Shown here: piece by piece, positions 54,534 through 63,181 of the stretch
Layout of the letters: each line of letters starts with the position of its first letter
Numbering within the stretch: the first letter of the stretch is position 1
Origin: Pseudomonadales bacterium
GTDB lineage: Bacteria; Pseudomonadota; Gammaproteobacteria; Pseudomonadales; Ketobacteraceae
DNA: 64,000 bases
Assembly: GCA_020062665.1 (NCBI GenBank)
Contig: JAGUVW010000027.1
Coordinates: 1-64,000, forward strand
Direction of reading: 5' to 3'
Made by a program: the position numbers and the translations under genes
The notes under the pieces: generated by a model
The model's database searches: none
Seen by the model: only the letters and a program-made list of their open reading frames with translations
Told to the model about the DNA's origin: nothing

Positions 54534-55766
54534 ATGGCAGAAACCATCATCAAAATCGACCTGAACAAATCACCCTACGAACAGGACACCGTGCACAACC
54601 GCTGGCATCCGGACATTCCCATGGCGGTGACAGTGAAACCCGGTGACGACTTCATCCTGGAGTGCTACGACTGGACCGGCGGGCAGATCAAAAACAACGA
54701 CGACGCCGCCGACGTGCGCGACGTGGATTTGTCACAGGTGCACTTCCTCACCGGCCCCGTAGGCATCGAAGGCGCCGAGCCTGGCGACCTGCTGGTGGTG
54801 GACATCCTCGACATCGGCACCTTCAAGGAAAGCCTGTGGGGTTTCAACGGCTTCTTCTCGAAGAAGAACGGCGGCGGCTTCCTCACCGAACATTTTCCTG
54901 AAGCGCAGAAGTCCATCTGGGATTTCAACGGCATGTTCACCAAATCCCGTCACGTGCCGGGCGTGGAATTCGCCGGCCTGATTCATCCGGGCCTGATCGG
55001 CTGTCTGCCGTCGAAGGAAATGCTCGCCGAGTGGAACAAGCGCGAGAAGGAATTGTTTGATTCCGATCCCACCCGCGTGCCTGGCCTCGCCAACCTGCCC
55101 TACGCGCCCACCGCACACATGGGCAAGATGAAAAAAGATGAAGCCGCAATCGCAGCAGCGGAAGGTGCCCGCACTGTACCGCCCCGCGAACACGGTGGCA
55201 ACTGTGATATCAAAGATCTGTCGCGGGGTTCCAAGGTGTATTTCCCCGTCTATGTGAAAGGCGGCGGCCTGTCCGTGGGCGATTTGCACTTCAGCCAGGG
55301 CGATGGCGAAATCACGTTCTGCGGCGCCATCGAAATGGCCGGCTGGATTCACCTGAAAGTGGATCTGATCAAGGACGGCATGAAGAAATACGGCATCAAG
55401 AATCCGATCTTCAAGCCCAGTCCGATCACGCCGAAGTACGACGACTACCTGATCTTCGAAGGCATCTCGGTGGATGAGCAGGGCAAGCAGCATTACCTGG
55501 ACGTACACATCGCTTATCGCCAGGCCTGTCTGAACGCTATCGAGTACCTGACCAAGTTCGGCTACAGCCGCGCGCAAGCCTACGCGATTCTGGGCACGGC
55601 GCCGGTGCAGGGTCATATCAGCGGCGTGGTGGACGTGCCCAACGCCTGCGCCACCCTGTGGCTGCCCACCGATATCTTCGAATTCGATGTCAAACCCAAC
55701 AAGGCGGGCCCGACAAAATATCTCGATGGCAGTGTCGACGTGCCGCTGGCGCCGGACATCAAGTAA
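54534..55766 (+). CDS. fmdA: Formamidase (FmdA/AmiF acetamidase-formamidase family)
   Basis: A 410-residue cytoplasmic amidase releasing ammonia from formamide or similar amides. Family marks: NKSPYEQDTVHNRWHPDIPMAVTV, FILECYDWTGGQIKNNDDAADV, GIEGAEPGDLLVVDILDIG, IHPGLIGCLPS, REHGGNCDIKDLSRGSKVYFPVYVKGGGLSVGDLHFSQGDGE and GTAPVQGHISGVVDVPNACATLWLP. Full length. ATG 54534 has GGAGGAAAA just before; the frame to 54453 crosses the inverted repeat. With the UrtABCDE-like transporter upstream and FmdB downstream it forms an fmd-type amide-utilisation locus. Confidence 0.95.
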   Translation: MAETIIKIDLNKSPYEQDTVHNRWHPDIPMAVTVKPGDDFILECYDWTGGQIKNNDDAADVRDVDLSQVHFLTGPVGIEGAEPGDLLVVDILDIGTFKESLWGFNGFFSKKNGGGFLTEHFPEAQKSIWDFNGMFTKSRHVPGVEFAGLIHPGLIGCLPSKEMLAEWNKREKELFDSDPTRVPGLANLPYAPTAHMGKMKKDEAAIAAAEGARTVPPREHGGNCDIKDLSRGSKVYFPVYVKGGGLSVGDLHFSQGDGEITFCGAIEMAGWIHLKVDLIKDGMKKYGIKNPIFKPSPITPKYDDYLIFEGISVDEQGKQHYLDVHIAYRQACLNAIEYLTKFGYSRAQAYAILGTAPVQGHISGVVDVPNACATLWLPTDIFEFDVKPNKAGPTKYLDGSVDVPLAPDIK

Positions 55767-55781
55767 CAGGAGGAATCATCC

Positions 55782-56141
55782 ATGCCGCTGTACGACTACA
55801 AATGCGCCGAGCACGGTGTGTTTCACGAACTGGTGGAGCTGGTGCATTTCGACAAGCCCTGCGCGTGCCCCCACTGCGGGGCACTGTCGCCGCGCATCAT
55901 TCTGCTACCACCGGAATTTCTGGCGCTGGCGAAGGAACGGCGACAGGCGTTCGAAACCAACGAGCGCGCCCAGCATGAACCCGTTTTTTCAAATCGTGAA
56001 ATCCGCGAGGAAGCGAAAAAACACAAGCATGCGCCGGGTTGTGGTTGTCACCAGGAGAACAAACGGCCGTCGAAGCTGTTTTACACAGCGAACGGCGACA
56101 AGATGTTCCCGTCCATGCGGCCCTGGATGATCAGCCACTGA
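55782..56141 (+). CDS. fmdB: FmdB-family zinc-ribbon protein
   Basis: A 119-residue protein: zinc ribbon MPLYDYKCAEHGVFHELV...CACPHCGALSPR with Cys-x-x-x-His/Cys pairs, then a charged helix and a second Cys/His segment (HAPGCGCHQE). FmdB was named as a putative regulator in the Methylophilus fmd cluster; its mechanism is unknown. GGAGGA precedes the start, 15 bp after fmdA. Confidence 0.88.
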   Translation: MPLYDYKCAEHGVFHELVELVHFDKPCACPHCGALSPRIILLPPEFLALAKERRQAFETNERAQHEPVFSNREIREEAKKHKHAPGCGCHQENKRPSKLFYTANGDKMFPSMRPWMISH

Positions 56142-56156
56142 CGGGTTGACTGGACG

Positions 56157-56197
56157 CGCCACGGTTGTTTTTCCACGAACTCAGGACAACCGTGGCG
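56157..56197. terminator. Hairpin between convergent fmdB and hisC
   Basis: CGCCACGGTTGT (56157-56168) and ACAACCGTGGCG (56186-56197) form a perfect 12-bp stem. The T-run is in the loop, not after it; its place between two convergent stops makes it a likely shared terminator. Confidence 0.5.
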
Positions 56198-56204
56198 GGT
56201 TCGG

Positions 56205-57260
56205 TCAGGGCAGCGCCTTCAACGCTTTCAGCAGCGCCTGCGTCTCGGCATCCGTGCCTACCGTGATGCGCAGATGCTGGTCGATGCGCGGCAATTTGAA
56301 ATGCCGCACGATGATGGAACGCTCCCGCAGGAATTGCGCGATCGCCACCGCGTCACGCTGCGGGTGACGGGCAAACACGAAATTCGCCGCCGACGGAATC
56401 ACCTCAAAACCCAGATCCTGCAAGCCACGACTCATCACATCACGGGTCGCGATAATCCGCGCGCAGGTGGACTGAAAATACGCCTCGTCCTCGATCGCCG
56501 CCACCGCGCCCGCCAAAGCAAAACGATCCAGCGGATAGGAATTGAAGCTGTCCTTCACCCGCTCCAGCCCTTCGATCAGATCAGGATGACCCACCGCAAA
56601 GCCCACCCGCAATCCCGCCAGCGAGCGCGACTTCGACAACGTCTGGATCACCAGCAGGTTGTTGTATTTTTTCACCAGTGGAATCGCCGACGCGCCACCG
56701 AAATCGATGTACGCCTCGTCCACCACCACCACGGATTTGTGGTGATGCTGCAGCAGTTTTTCCACCGCCTCCAGCGCCAGCAGCTTGCCGGTGGGCGCAT
56801 TCGGATTGGGGAAGATGATGCCGCCGTTGGGACGCGCGTAATCCTCCACCGCGATGGAAAAATCCTCCCGCAACGGAATGGTCTGCGCCGTGACGCCATA
56901 GAGGCCGCAGTACACCGGATAAAAACTGTAGGTGATGTCCGGGAACAGCAGCGGCTGCTCGTGCTTGAGCAGCGCCTGGAAGGTGTGCGCCAGCACTTCG
57001 TCGGAGCCGTTGCCGACAAACACATGGGCCGGAGTCAGGCCGTGGTAGTGCGCCACTGCCTGCTTCAGCGCCATGCCGGTGGGATCGGGATACAGACGCA
57101 GTGTGTCGGCCACCTGCTGCTGCAGCGCCGCCAGCACCCTGGGCGACGGGCCATAGGGATTCTCGTTGGTGTTGAGCTTGATCAGGTTGGTCAGCTTGGG
57201 CTGTTCACCGGGCACATAAGGCTTCAGGGCGTGAACCACCGGGCTCCAGAATTCACTCAC
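56205..57260 (-). CDS. hisC: Histidinol-phosphate aminotransferase HisC
   Basis: A 351-residue PLP enzyme of histidine synthesis. Marks: [65 protein letters not shown], and the PLP Lys in [18 protein letters not shown]. The GTG at 57260 ([15 protein letters not shown]) is the likely start; the TTG at 57281 is less so. No other his gene is in the window. Confidence 0.95.
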   Translation of the reverse strand: MSEFWSPVVHALKPYVPGEQPKLTNLIKLNTNENPYGPSPRVLAALQQQVADTLRLYPDPTGMALKQAVAHYHGLTPAHVFVGNGSDEVLAHTFQALLKHEQPLLFPDITYSFYPVYCGLYGVTAQTIPLREDFSIAVEDYARPNGGIIFPNPNAPTGKLLALEAVEKLLQHHHKSVVVVDEAYIDFGGASAIPLVKKYNNLLVIQTLSKSRSLAGLRVGFAVGHPDLIEGLERVKDSFNSYPLDRFALAGAVAAIEDEAYFQSTCARIIATRDVMSRGLQDLGFEVIPSAANFVFARHPQRDAVAIAQFLRERSIIVRHFKLPRIDQHLRITVGTDAETQALLKALKALP

Positions 57261-57350
57261 GACAGGGCTCTCGAACGGCAAGAAAGGGACAAATCGGGCG
57301 GGCAGGATAACGCCCGGACAGCGCCGGGCGCAATGACTGACAATGCAGTG

Positions 57351-57773
57351 TCAACGATGAAATTTGCCGGCCCGCTCCGGCTGGTAAATCACTTCCAGCA
57401 CCCGCACCGTCATCACCTGACCGCCGGGACGGGGCCAGTCCAGTTCGTCGCCCACCGACAGCCCCAGCAACGCGCTGCCCACCGGCGCCAGCACTGAAAT
57501 CCGCTCGGCCGAACCGTCGGCATCCTTGGGATACACCAGCGTCATGCAGAACTCCTCGCCGGTGTCGACAATGACAAAGCGTACAGTGGAATTCATGGTC
57601 ACCAGATCCGGCGGCACTTCGCGCGGTTCCACCACCTCGGCCCGATCCAGCTCTGCCAGCAGCGCGGCCTTGCCGGGAAAGGCCGTGGGGGACAGGGATT
57701 CCAGCAGATCCTCGATCCGATCCAGATCCCGGGATGACAGTGTAATGGCGGTTTGTTTGCGGACAGCGTTCAT
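57351..57773 (-). CDS. rnk: Rnk, regulator of nucleoside diphosphate kinase
   Basis: A 140-residue GreA/Rnk-type protein: N-terminal short coiled coil (SSRDLDRIEDLLESL), and a C-terminal FKBP-like fold (FCMTLVYPKDADGSAERISVLAPVGSALLGLSVGDELDWP). It binds RNA polymerase in the secondary channel. ATG 57773 has GAGGAG 6 nt upstream; ATG 57776 precedes it by one codon. Confidence 0.92.
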   Translation of the reverse strand: MNAVRKQTAITLSSRDLDRIEDLLESLSPTAFPGKAALLAELDRAEVVEPREVPPDLVTMNSTVRFVIVDTGEEFCMTLVYPKDADGSAERISVLAPVGSALLGLSVGDELDWPRPGGQVMTVRVLEVIYQPERAGKFHR

Positions 57774-57844
57774 CATGTTCTCCTCGCCGGCTACCCCTGT
57801 AACCGGGCAAAACGGCCAGTATACCCAGACTGGCAGGGAATGCA

Positions 57845-58228
57845 TCAGGGCCGGTTCAGGCTGCAGTCCTCACATTCGCACACCGGAATGCGCAGCACCA
57901 CGATGCAGCCGGTGGCAATCAGCAGGATGCCAATCACTTTCATTGGAATACCGGGCACAAAGAACAGCACCGACGTAGTGCCCACCCCCAACATCATCGC
58001 CAGGGCCACCCGGCGGGCATTGCGGGGCATGCAGCGGTTTTCCTCCCAGTTGCGCAGCACCGGGCCGAACAGCTGGCTCTGCAACAGCCAGGCGTGCATG
58101 CGGGGCGACGATCGGGCAAAACACCAGGCCGCCAGCAGCACGAACGGCGTCGTGGGTAACAGCGGCAGCACGGCGCCAACGGCCCCCAACAGCAGAAACA
58201 GCACACCCAGCAACGTCCAGGGATTCAT
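57845..58228 (-). CDS. DUF454 (YbaN-family) membrane protein
   Basis: A 127-residue inner-membrane protein with about three or four helices (PWTLLGVLFLLLGAVGAVLPLLPTTPFVLLAAWCFARSS is the family signature, then WEENRCMPRNARRVALAMML). The C-terminus ends in RIPVCECEDCSLNRP, with three Cys, unusual for the family. ATG 58228 is used from the family start. Function unknown. Confidence 0.85.
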   Translation of the reverse strand: MNPWTLLGVLFLLLGAVGAVLPLLPTTPFVLLAAWCFARSSPRMHAWLLQSQLFGPVLRNWEENRCMPRNARRVALAMMLGVGTTSVLFFVPGIPMKVIGILLIATGCIVVLRIPVCECEDCSLNRP

Positions 58229-58388
58229 CACACTACAACCTGTTGAAATCGGGGAGTTAATCGATCGGTTCCAATTCGACCACAGAGTCACCCAGCATGC
58301 CACCCCAGCGCACCGGGACGCTGACCCAGCTCAACAAGCGGGGCATCGACCTGCATTAGGTTCAGTATAAACAGAAAGGGAGAACGTC

Positions 58389-58838
58389 ATGACCGCATCC
58401 ACCACCCGCAGCCTGCTCGACCACATTCGCCAGTTCCACCAGCAGGTGGCGGATTACTGCAACCGCACCGCCCGCCTGAGCCAGGATGAACGCATCCGTC
58501 TGCTGCTGGAATACATTGGCCGTCACGAACAGCATCTGGCCGAAGCCACCGCCCAGTACAGCGCGCAGGGCGTCGACAAGGTGCTGAACACCTGGTTCCG
58601 CAATCCACCCGCGCCGCTGGCCAGCGCCGACATCGACACACTGGGCGCCAATCCAGGCGTGGACGACGTGATCAACTGGGTGATCCGCATCGACAACAGC
58701 ATCATCGACTACTACCAGTCGCTGGTGGCCGAAGCGGAAATCCCCGAAGTGAAAACCGTGCTGAACAACCTGCTGACCATGGAAAACCGGGAAAAGCTCA
58801 AAACCGTGCGCTCGGCTATGCGGATCAACGATCTGTAG
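58389..58838 (+). CDS. Hypothetical helical-bundle protein
   Basis: A 149-residue soluble, all-helical protein with His/Glu-rich helices (LLEYIGRHEQHLAEATAQYS, IIDYYQSLVAEAEIPEVKTVLNNLLTMENREKL). Spacing of Glu/His recalls a ferritin- or hemerythrin-like four-helix bundle, but the ExxH pairs are not clearly placed, so I do not assign a metal site. AAAGGGAGAACGTC precedes the ATG. It converges with the GST gene. Confidence 0.7.
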   Translation: MTASTTRSLLDHIRQFHQQVADYCNRTARLSQDERIRLLLEYIGRHEQHLAEATAQYSAQGVDKVLNTWFRNPPAPLASADIDTLGANPGVDDVINWVIRIDNSIIDYYQSLVAEAEIPEVKTVLNNLLTMENREKLKTVRSAMRINDL

Positions 58839-58844
58839 CGCCGT

Positions 58845-59573
58845 TCAGCGGTAATCGTTGTAAATCGACTCCACCCAGGCCAGCTTGCCCGCCAGGCGTG
58901 CGACATCGGAATGCAGCGGTTCGGGCATGGCCTTGGGCCACACCAGGCCATACTTGGGCGACATCAACAGCGGTGCAAACAGGGCTGCAGCCGTCAGATC
59001 TGCCCGGCTGAACGCGCCATCCACCAGAAAATGTCTGCCTGCCACAGCCTCGTTGACGCGATCCAGCGCGGCCTCCAGCCGTTGCCTGGATTCCGCCGCG
59101 CCGGCTGCATCGATCTTCATGTATTGACGCATCAGCTTGCGCACCTTAGGGAACGTCACCTTGAACAAAGGTTTGGCCCACCAGGGACCGCCCTGGGTCA
59201 GCAGCGGAATCGCGACTTTCGGATGCTCCAGCAAGGTGTGGTAGACATAGCGGCGCAGGTGCACGCCCACTTCCGCATCCAGGTAGCGTTCCCATTCCAG
59301 CGCCTGCTGGGCCTCCTGGGGATTCACCGGTGTGAGCTTGCGTTCGGGAAAGGTGTCGTCGAGGTAGCTGATGATCTGGCTGGAGCCCTGCACGATCACA
59401 CCATCGTGATCCAGCACCGGCACCGACGTCTTGTGCGCCAGCTGACGCACAATCTTGATGTGCATCCCCGGCATCAGATTCTGCGCCTGAAAGTCCAGGC
59501 CCTTGAAATCAAGGGCCCAGCGCGCTTTTTCGCAGTAATGAGAAATGGGGAACTGGTACAGGATGATCGCCAT
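58845..59573 (-). CDS. Glutathione S-transferase family protein
   Basis: A 242-residue GST: thioredoxin-like N-domain (LYQFPISHYCEKARWALDFKG, with Ser/Cys at the active-site position; TSVPVLDHDGVIVQGSSQIISYLDD) and helical C-domain ending in HFLVDGAFSRADLTAAALFAPL. Substrate unknown. Located 18 bp downstream of the membrane-fusion gene, likely same transcript. Confidence 0.9.
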   Translation of the reverse strand: MAIILYQFPISHYCEKARWALDFKGLDFQAQNLMPGMHIKIVRQLAHKTSVPVLDHDGVIVQGSSQIISYLDDTFPERKLTPVNPQEAQQALEWERYLDAEVGVHLRRYVYHTLLEHPKVAIPLLTQGGPWWAKPLFKVTFPKVRKLMRQYMKIDAAGAAESRQRLEAALDRVNEAVAGRHFLVDGAFSRADLTAAALFAPLLMSPKYGLVWPKAMPEPLHSDVARLAGKLAWVESIYNDYR

Positions 59574-59591
59574 ACGATACCAGGCCCGTTT

Positions 59592-60551
59592 TTAGTGGAA
59601 GGGGAACAGGTAGTTCATCCAGGATGCCATCCGCAGCAGGATCTTGCGCATGATGGCGACATGGTGGAAGTGCTTGCTGTATACCGCTGCCTGACCGAAA
59701 GCACCGCCCGGCACCTTTTCCACATAGGGCTCGAAGGCTGGATCCGTAATGTCGATCACTACCGGAATCCTGCCCGGAATTACTGGCCCGGACAGGGTGA
59801 TCAGATTGCCACTGGCCTGCACCTGCCCTTCGCCCATCACCGGCATCACCTGCTTCACCACTCCCTTGAATACCTGCCCTGGCAGGCCATCGTAGGTGAC
59901 CTCGGCCTCATCGCCAGGCACCAGTCGCAGCAGGCTGTTCTGACGGAACCAGCCCACGATGTAATGGGATTCCTGGGGCACGAACACCACCAGTGGACGC
60001 AGTGGCATCTTCACCGCCATCAGGCCAGGGCGCGCAACCAGCTGCACCACATACCCCCGCGAAGGCGCAGTCACCGTGGTACGGCTCAGATCGTATTCGG
60101 CATTTGCCAGATCCGGTGTCAAGCGGTCGACCAGTGCGCGCGCCTGATCGTAGTCCCGCTGGGCGATGGCGCCGCGTCCCAACAGTTGTTTGGCACGATC
60201 CAGATCCAGTTTCGCTGAACGCAGTTGCGCCTGTAGTGACTTCACCCTGTTCTCGTAGGGCACCGGATCGATCTTGAACAGCACATCGCCTTTTTCCAGC
60301 ATCTGGTTGGGCTGGACAGGCACCTCGACCACGACACCAGATACCGGCGGCACAATTGGCGTGGTAACAAAGTAGGTCCGACTCACCTCCGAGAACGGGT
60401 GGTTATAGTTCATGGCAAAGATCAGCGCACCGATCAGCACAATGCCACCCAGAACAGCGGTAGGTACGCTCCACTTATTGAGCGGAATTTTGAAGACCTT
60501 GAAGATGACAACGCAGATGGCGGTGTAGGTCAGTATCAATAACAGATCCAT
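59592..60551 (-). CDS. HlyD-family membrane-fusion protein, YiaV-like
   Basis: A 319-residue protein with two N-terminal helices (about 3-22, 33-48), a periplasmic lipoyl-type domain (TTPIVPPVSGVVVEVPVQPNQMLEKGDVLFKIDP), a coiled-coil hairpin (about 100-155) and a beta-barrel region. Its start overlaps the stop of the DUF3302 gene by one base. The DUF3302-HlyD pair matches yiaW-yiaV of Escherichia coli, an uncharacterised export unit that lacks its own inner-membrane pump. Confidence 0.87.
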   Translation of the reverse strand: MDLLLILTYTAICVVIFKVFKIPLNKWSVPTAVLGGIVLIGALIFAMNYNHPFSEVSRTYFVTTPIVPPVSGVVVEVPVQPNQMLEKGDVLFKIDPVPYENRVKSLQAQLRSAKLDLDRAKQLLGRGAIAQRDYDQARALVDRLTPDLANAEYDLSRTTVTAPSRGYVVQLVARPGLMAVKMPLRPLVVFVPQESHYIVGWFRQNSLLRLVPGDEAEVTYDGLPGQVFKGVVKQVMPVMGEGQVQASGNLITLSGPVIPGRIPVVIDITDPAFEPYVEKVPGGAFGQAAVYSKHFHHVAIMRKILLRMASWMNYLFPFH

Positions 60552-60934
60552 TACGCGGACTCCCCTTGCTGCCCGGCAGATGTTGTTGCAACTGCGCCAC
60601 CGGATTTTTCCAGGGCATCGATCCGTGCCTTCAGCGTCGCCAATTCTGCCTGCAGTGCGCTATTTTCCTCGGGTGCAGATGCCCGCGCGGCCGGCGTTTC
60701 AGCGCCAAATCCCCAACCCCGATCTGCCCGGTACAGCGTCGCCCAGATCCACAGAAACGGCCAGATCACATGCAGGGTGAACAGACTAACCCAGCCGGCC
60801 ACATGAATGGCGTCCTGGTGCGGGTGATTGCGGTGTTTTGCAATATCATAGGGAATGTCGTGAATCACGATCACTCCGTAGAACAACACGATGGCAACAA
60901 ATACAAGGATGCCGAGAGCAACATATTCCAGCAT
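60551..60934 (-). CDS. DUF3302 (YiaW-like) inner-membrane protein
   Basis: A 127-residue protein with two membrane helices (LEYVALGILVFVAIVLFYGVIVI; AGWVSLFTLHVIWPFLWIWATLY), conserved IPYDIAKHRNHPHQDAIHVAGW between them, and a C-terminal coiled coil (LQAELATLKARIDALEKSG). ATG 60934 is chosen because homology starts there; the frame upstream to 61621 overlaps the flavodoxin-like gene on the other strand. Confidence 0.85.
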   Translation of the reverse strand: MLEYVALGILVFVAIVLFYGVIVIHDIPYDIAKHRNHPHQDAIHVAGWVSLFTLHVIWPFLWIWATLYRADRGWGFGAETPAARASAPEENSALQAELATLKARIDALEKSGGAVATTSAGQQGESA

Positions 60935-61057
60935 GCAAACAAGTCTCCGCCCTGAGGCCTGGCGATGGTTGGGGTCAAACGCGAACATCATATACGGTGC
61001 CAAGGGGCGACCACAATCAAGCCAGCCAAACTCGCCACTCGATGATGGACTATTGTC

Positions 61058-61519
61058 ATGAAACAACTGTTGCTGATCGCTCACACGCCCTCGCCCAACA
61101 CCCAACGCATGATGGAAGCCGTGCTGCGCGGCGCTCGTCACCCGGATATCAGTGGCGTGACCGTGCAGCATATTCCCCCGCTGCAGGCGGGCTCTGATGA
61201 CGTGCTGCGGGCGGATGCCCTGATCCTCGGCACTACCGAAAACCTGGGCTACATGGCAGGCGCCTTGAAGGACTGGTTCGACCGCATCTACTACCCCTGC
61301 CTGGAGAAGACCCAGGCCAAACCCTTCGCTTTCTACATCCGCGCCGGCCACGACGGCACCGGCACCCGCCGCGCCATCGAAACCATTACCACCGGCCTGC
61401 GCTGGCGCTGCGTGCAGGAACCGCTGCTGTGCCGGGGCGAATGGCAGGAGGAATTCCTGCAACAGTGCGAACAACTGGGCATGACCATGGCCGCCAGTCT
61501 GGACGCCGGTATCATCTGA
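61058..61519 (+). CDS. Flavodoxin-like NAD(P)H-dependent oxidoreductase
   Basis: A 153-residue flavodoxin-fold protein: FMN phosphate loop LLLIAHTPSPNTQRMMEAVLRGA, then ADALILGTTENLGYMAGALKDWFDR typical of the WrbA/NADPH-dependent FMN reductase group. It diverges from the DUF3302 gene. Its specific reaction is unknown. Confidence 0.85.
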   Translation: MKQLLLIAHTPSPNTQRMMEAVLRGARHPDISGVTVQHIPPLQAGSDDVLRADALILGTTENLGYMAGALKDWFDRIYYPCLEKTQAKPFAFYIRAGHDGTGTRRAIETITTGLRWRCVQEPLLCRGEWQEEFLQQCEQLGMTMAASLDAGII

Positions 61520-61562
61520 TCCTTTGCTTTCAAGCACTTGCCTGCAGGATGGTTGGCTGGCC

Positions 61563-61590
61563 TTGACATATACCCTACCGGGTATAGTAT
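61563..61590 (+). promoter_or_regulatory. Promoter and operator of the CsoR-like repressor operon
   Basis: TTGACA (61563-61568) and TAGTAT (61585-61590) with a 16-nt spacer. The spacer holds the inverted repeat TATACCC-TACC-GGGTATA (61569-61586), a G/C tract flanked by A/T as recognised by CsoR/RcnR/CstR repressors. A repressor bound here would directly block RNA polymerase, giving autoregulation. Confidence 0.75.
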
Positions 61591-61619
61591 TTAACACAAC
61601 AACCATGTGGAGCCACCCC

Positions 61620-61892
61620 ATGCAGGGCTACGACAGCAGTACCCGCACCGACATCAGCAACCGCCTGGCCCGCATCGAAGGCCAGGTGCGCGGCATCCGC
61701 CGTCTGATCGACGAGGAAGCTGACTGCGAGAAGATTGCCCAGCAGATGGCGGCGGCCCGCAAGGCACTGGACAAGGCGTTCCACGAAATGCTGGCCTGCA
61801 TGATCGAGCACGACGTGCTGCAGCAGCGCGACAACACGACAGCCAACGCGCAGATGGCGCAGATCCGCGCCCTGCTCAGCAAATACGCCTGA
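61620..61892 (+). CDS. CsoR/RcnR/CstR-family (DUF156) transcriptional repressor
   Basis: A 90-residue helical repressor (ISNRLARIEGQVRGIRRLIDEEADCEKIAQQMAAARKAL). Cys36 is in the conserved first ligand position, but the His of the copper/formaldehyde types, 25 residues on, is Met61, and the third Cys of CsoR/CstR is Asp65; instead Cys60 and His64 lie one residue earlier (HEMLACMIEHD). This ligand set is not that of CsoR, RcnR, FrmR or CstR. ATG 61620 has GGAG 7 nt upstream; 61605 is an alternative. Its operon partner is a DUF2892 protein, often linked to sulfur or rhodanese functions. Confidence 0.88.
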   Translation: MQGYDSSTRTDISNRLARIEGQVRGIRRLIDEEADCEKIAQQMAAARKALDKAFHEMLACMIEHDVLQQRDNTTANAQMAQIRALLSKYA

Positions 61893-61926
61893 ACCGATTC
61901 ACCATGGGTAAACGGGAGACCGCACC

Positions 61927-62163
61927 ATGAATATGACCATCAACCAGGGATTGCGCGCCATGGCCGGCTTTTTCGTTCTGCTCAGCGTGGCACTGGGTTA
62001 TTACGTGCATCCGGGCTTCTTCCTGTTCACCGCGTTTGTCGGCCTGAACCTGTTGCAGAGCGCCTTCACCAACTGGTGTCCTGCCATGTGGATGCTGGGC
62101 AAGGCCGGTTTCCGCAAGGAAGCACCGGTGGATGGCGATGGTGGCAAAGCCTGCTGCTCCTGA
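61927..62163 (+). CDS. DUF2892 (YgaP-like membrane domain) protein
   Basis: A 78-residue protein with two membrane helices (MAGFFVLLSVALGYYVHPGFFLFTAFVGLNLLQSAFTNWCPAMWML) and the family motif F-x-x-WCP; it ends in GGKACCS. In YgaP this domain is joined to a rhodanese; here it stands alone. The extra C-terminal Cys pair could accept or pass persulfide or metal. Located 34 bp after the repressor gene and so under its control. Confidence 0.85.
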   Translation: MNMTINQGLRAMAGFFVLLSVALGYYVHPGFFLFTAFVGLNLLQSAFTNWCPAMWMLGKAGFRKEAPVDGDGGKACCS

Positions 62164-62206
62164 ACACCGCCCAACGCCGCTGCGCACGCTGCTGCGCGCG
62201 CCCCCC

Positions 62207-62245
62207 AAAAAAAGCGGCACCGTCTGCCGAGGGTGCCGCTTTTTT
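62207..62245. terminator. Strong bidirectional terminator
   Basis: AGCGGCACC (62213-62221) pairs with GGTGCCGCT (62232-62240), flanked by seven A on the left and six T on the right. It ends both the DUF2892 gene and the convergent proteasome-type gene. Confidence 0.92.
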
Positions 62246-62263
62246 ACGATTGGAATTTTCCGC

Positions 62264-62998
62264 TCAGTCCAGATTCTGAATCGCCGGCGGCGCAATAGAG
62301 GCCAGCAGGTTTTTCAACCCCTCACTCCATTGCTGGCGCAGGCTCATCAGGTAGGCGTCGTCTTCATAAAAGCGCTGATGCAGATGCAGGTTGAACTGAT
62401 CCGTCTTGTAGATCGACATATCCAGCGGCAATCCCACCGACAGATTACTTTTCATGGTGGAATCAAAGGAAATCAGGCCGCACTTGAGCGCTTCCGGCAG
62501 ACAGGTGGTGGAACGCAGCGCGCGATCGAGAATCGGTTTGCCGTACTTGGATTCGCCGATCTGGAAATAAGGCGTGTCGTTGGTGGCCTCGATGAAATTG
62601 CCTTGCGGATAAATATTGAAAAGGCGCATGCCTTCGCCGCGAATCTGGCCGCCGATCAACAGTGAACAAGTGAAATCGATACCCTGACTCTGCTGGCCCT
62701 GGGCATCACGGGCGACGATCTCGCGCATGGTTTCGCCCACCATCTCGGCGGCTTCATACAGCGAACGCACGGTGAGAATGTTGTGCTCGCGATCGCGCAC
62801 GCGGGAATTGAGCAGGCTGACGATGCTTTGGGTAGTGGCCAGATTGCCCGCGCTCATCATGACAATGACGCGCTCGCCGGGCTGGTTGAAGAAATACATC
62901 TTCTGGAAAGTGGCGATATGATCCACACCCGCGTTGGTGCGGGAATCGGATAGAAAAATCATACCCTTGTCCAACTTCATGGCCACGCAATAGGTCAT
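62264..62998 (-). CDS. Anbu-type proteasome-like peptidase
   Basis: A 244-residue N-terminal-nucleophile hydrolase: after Met removal Thr2 would be the nucleophile (MTYCVAMKLDKGMIFLSDSRTNAGVDHIATFQKM, with Asp18 and Lys33-type residues), then GERVIVMMSAGNLATTQ and later GLISFDSTMKSNLSVGLPLDM. Size and motifs fit Anbu (bacterial proteasome homologue), which forms open helical assemblies. The usual partners (ATP-grasp, alpha-E, transglutaminase-like proteins) are not adjacent. Substrates are unknown. Confidence 0.88.
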   Translation of the reverse strand: MTYCVAMKLDKGMIFLSDSRTNAGVDHIATFQKMYFFNQPGERVIVMMSAGNLATTQSIVSLLNSRVRDREHNILTVRSLYEAAEMVGETMREIVARDAQGQQSQGIDFTCSLLIGGQIRGEGMRLFNIYPQGNFIEATNDTPYFQIGESKYGKPILDRALRSTTCLPEALKCGLISFDSTMKSNLSVGLPLDMSIYKTDQFNLHLHQRFYEDDAYLMSLRQQWSEGLKNLLASIAPPAIQNLD

Positions 62999-63181
62999 AA
63001 CTGCCTGCTCCTGCTCGATAGGCGATGCATCATAACACCATCCATTTTGCGTCGCCGATGGTTTTCAGTGTAGCGGATATACCCTTACAGAAATTGCACC
63101 AAAACACGGCGCAATGGAGAAAAATCCCGTCTTTCGCTAGAATTGCCGGACTTTTTGCCGCGCAGTCAGAACATCCTCTTT

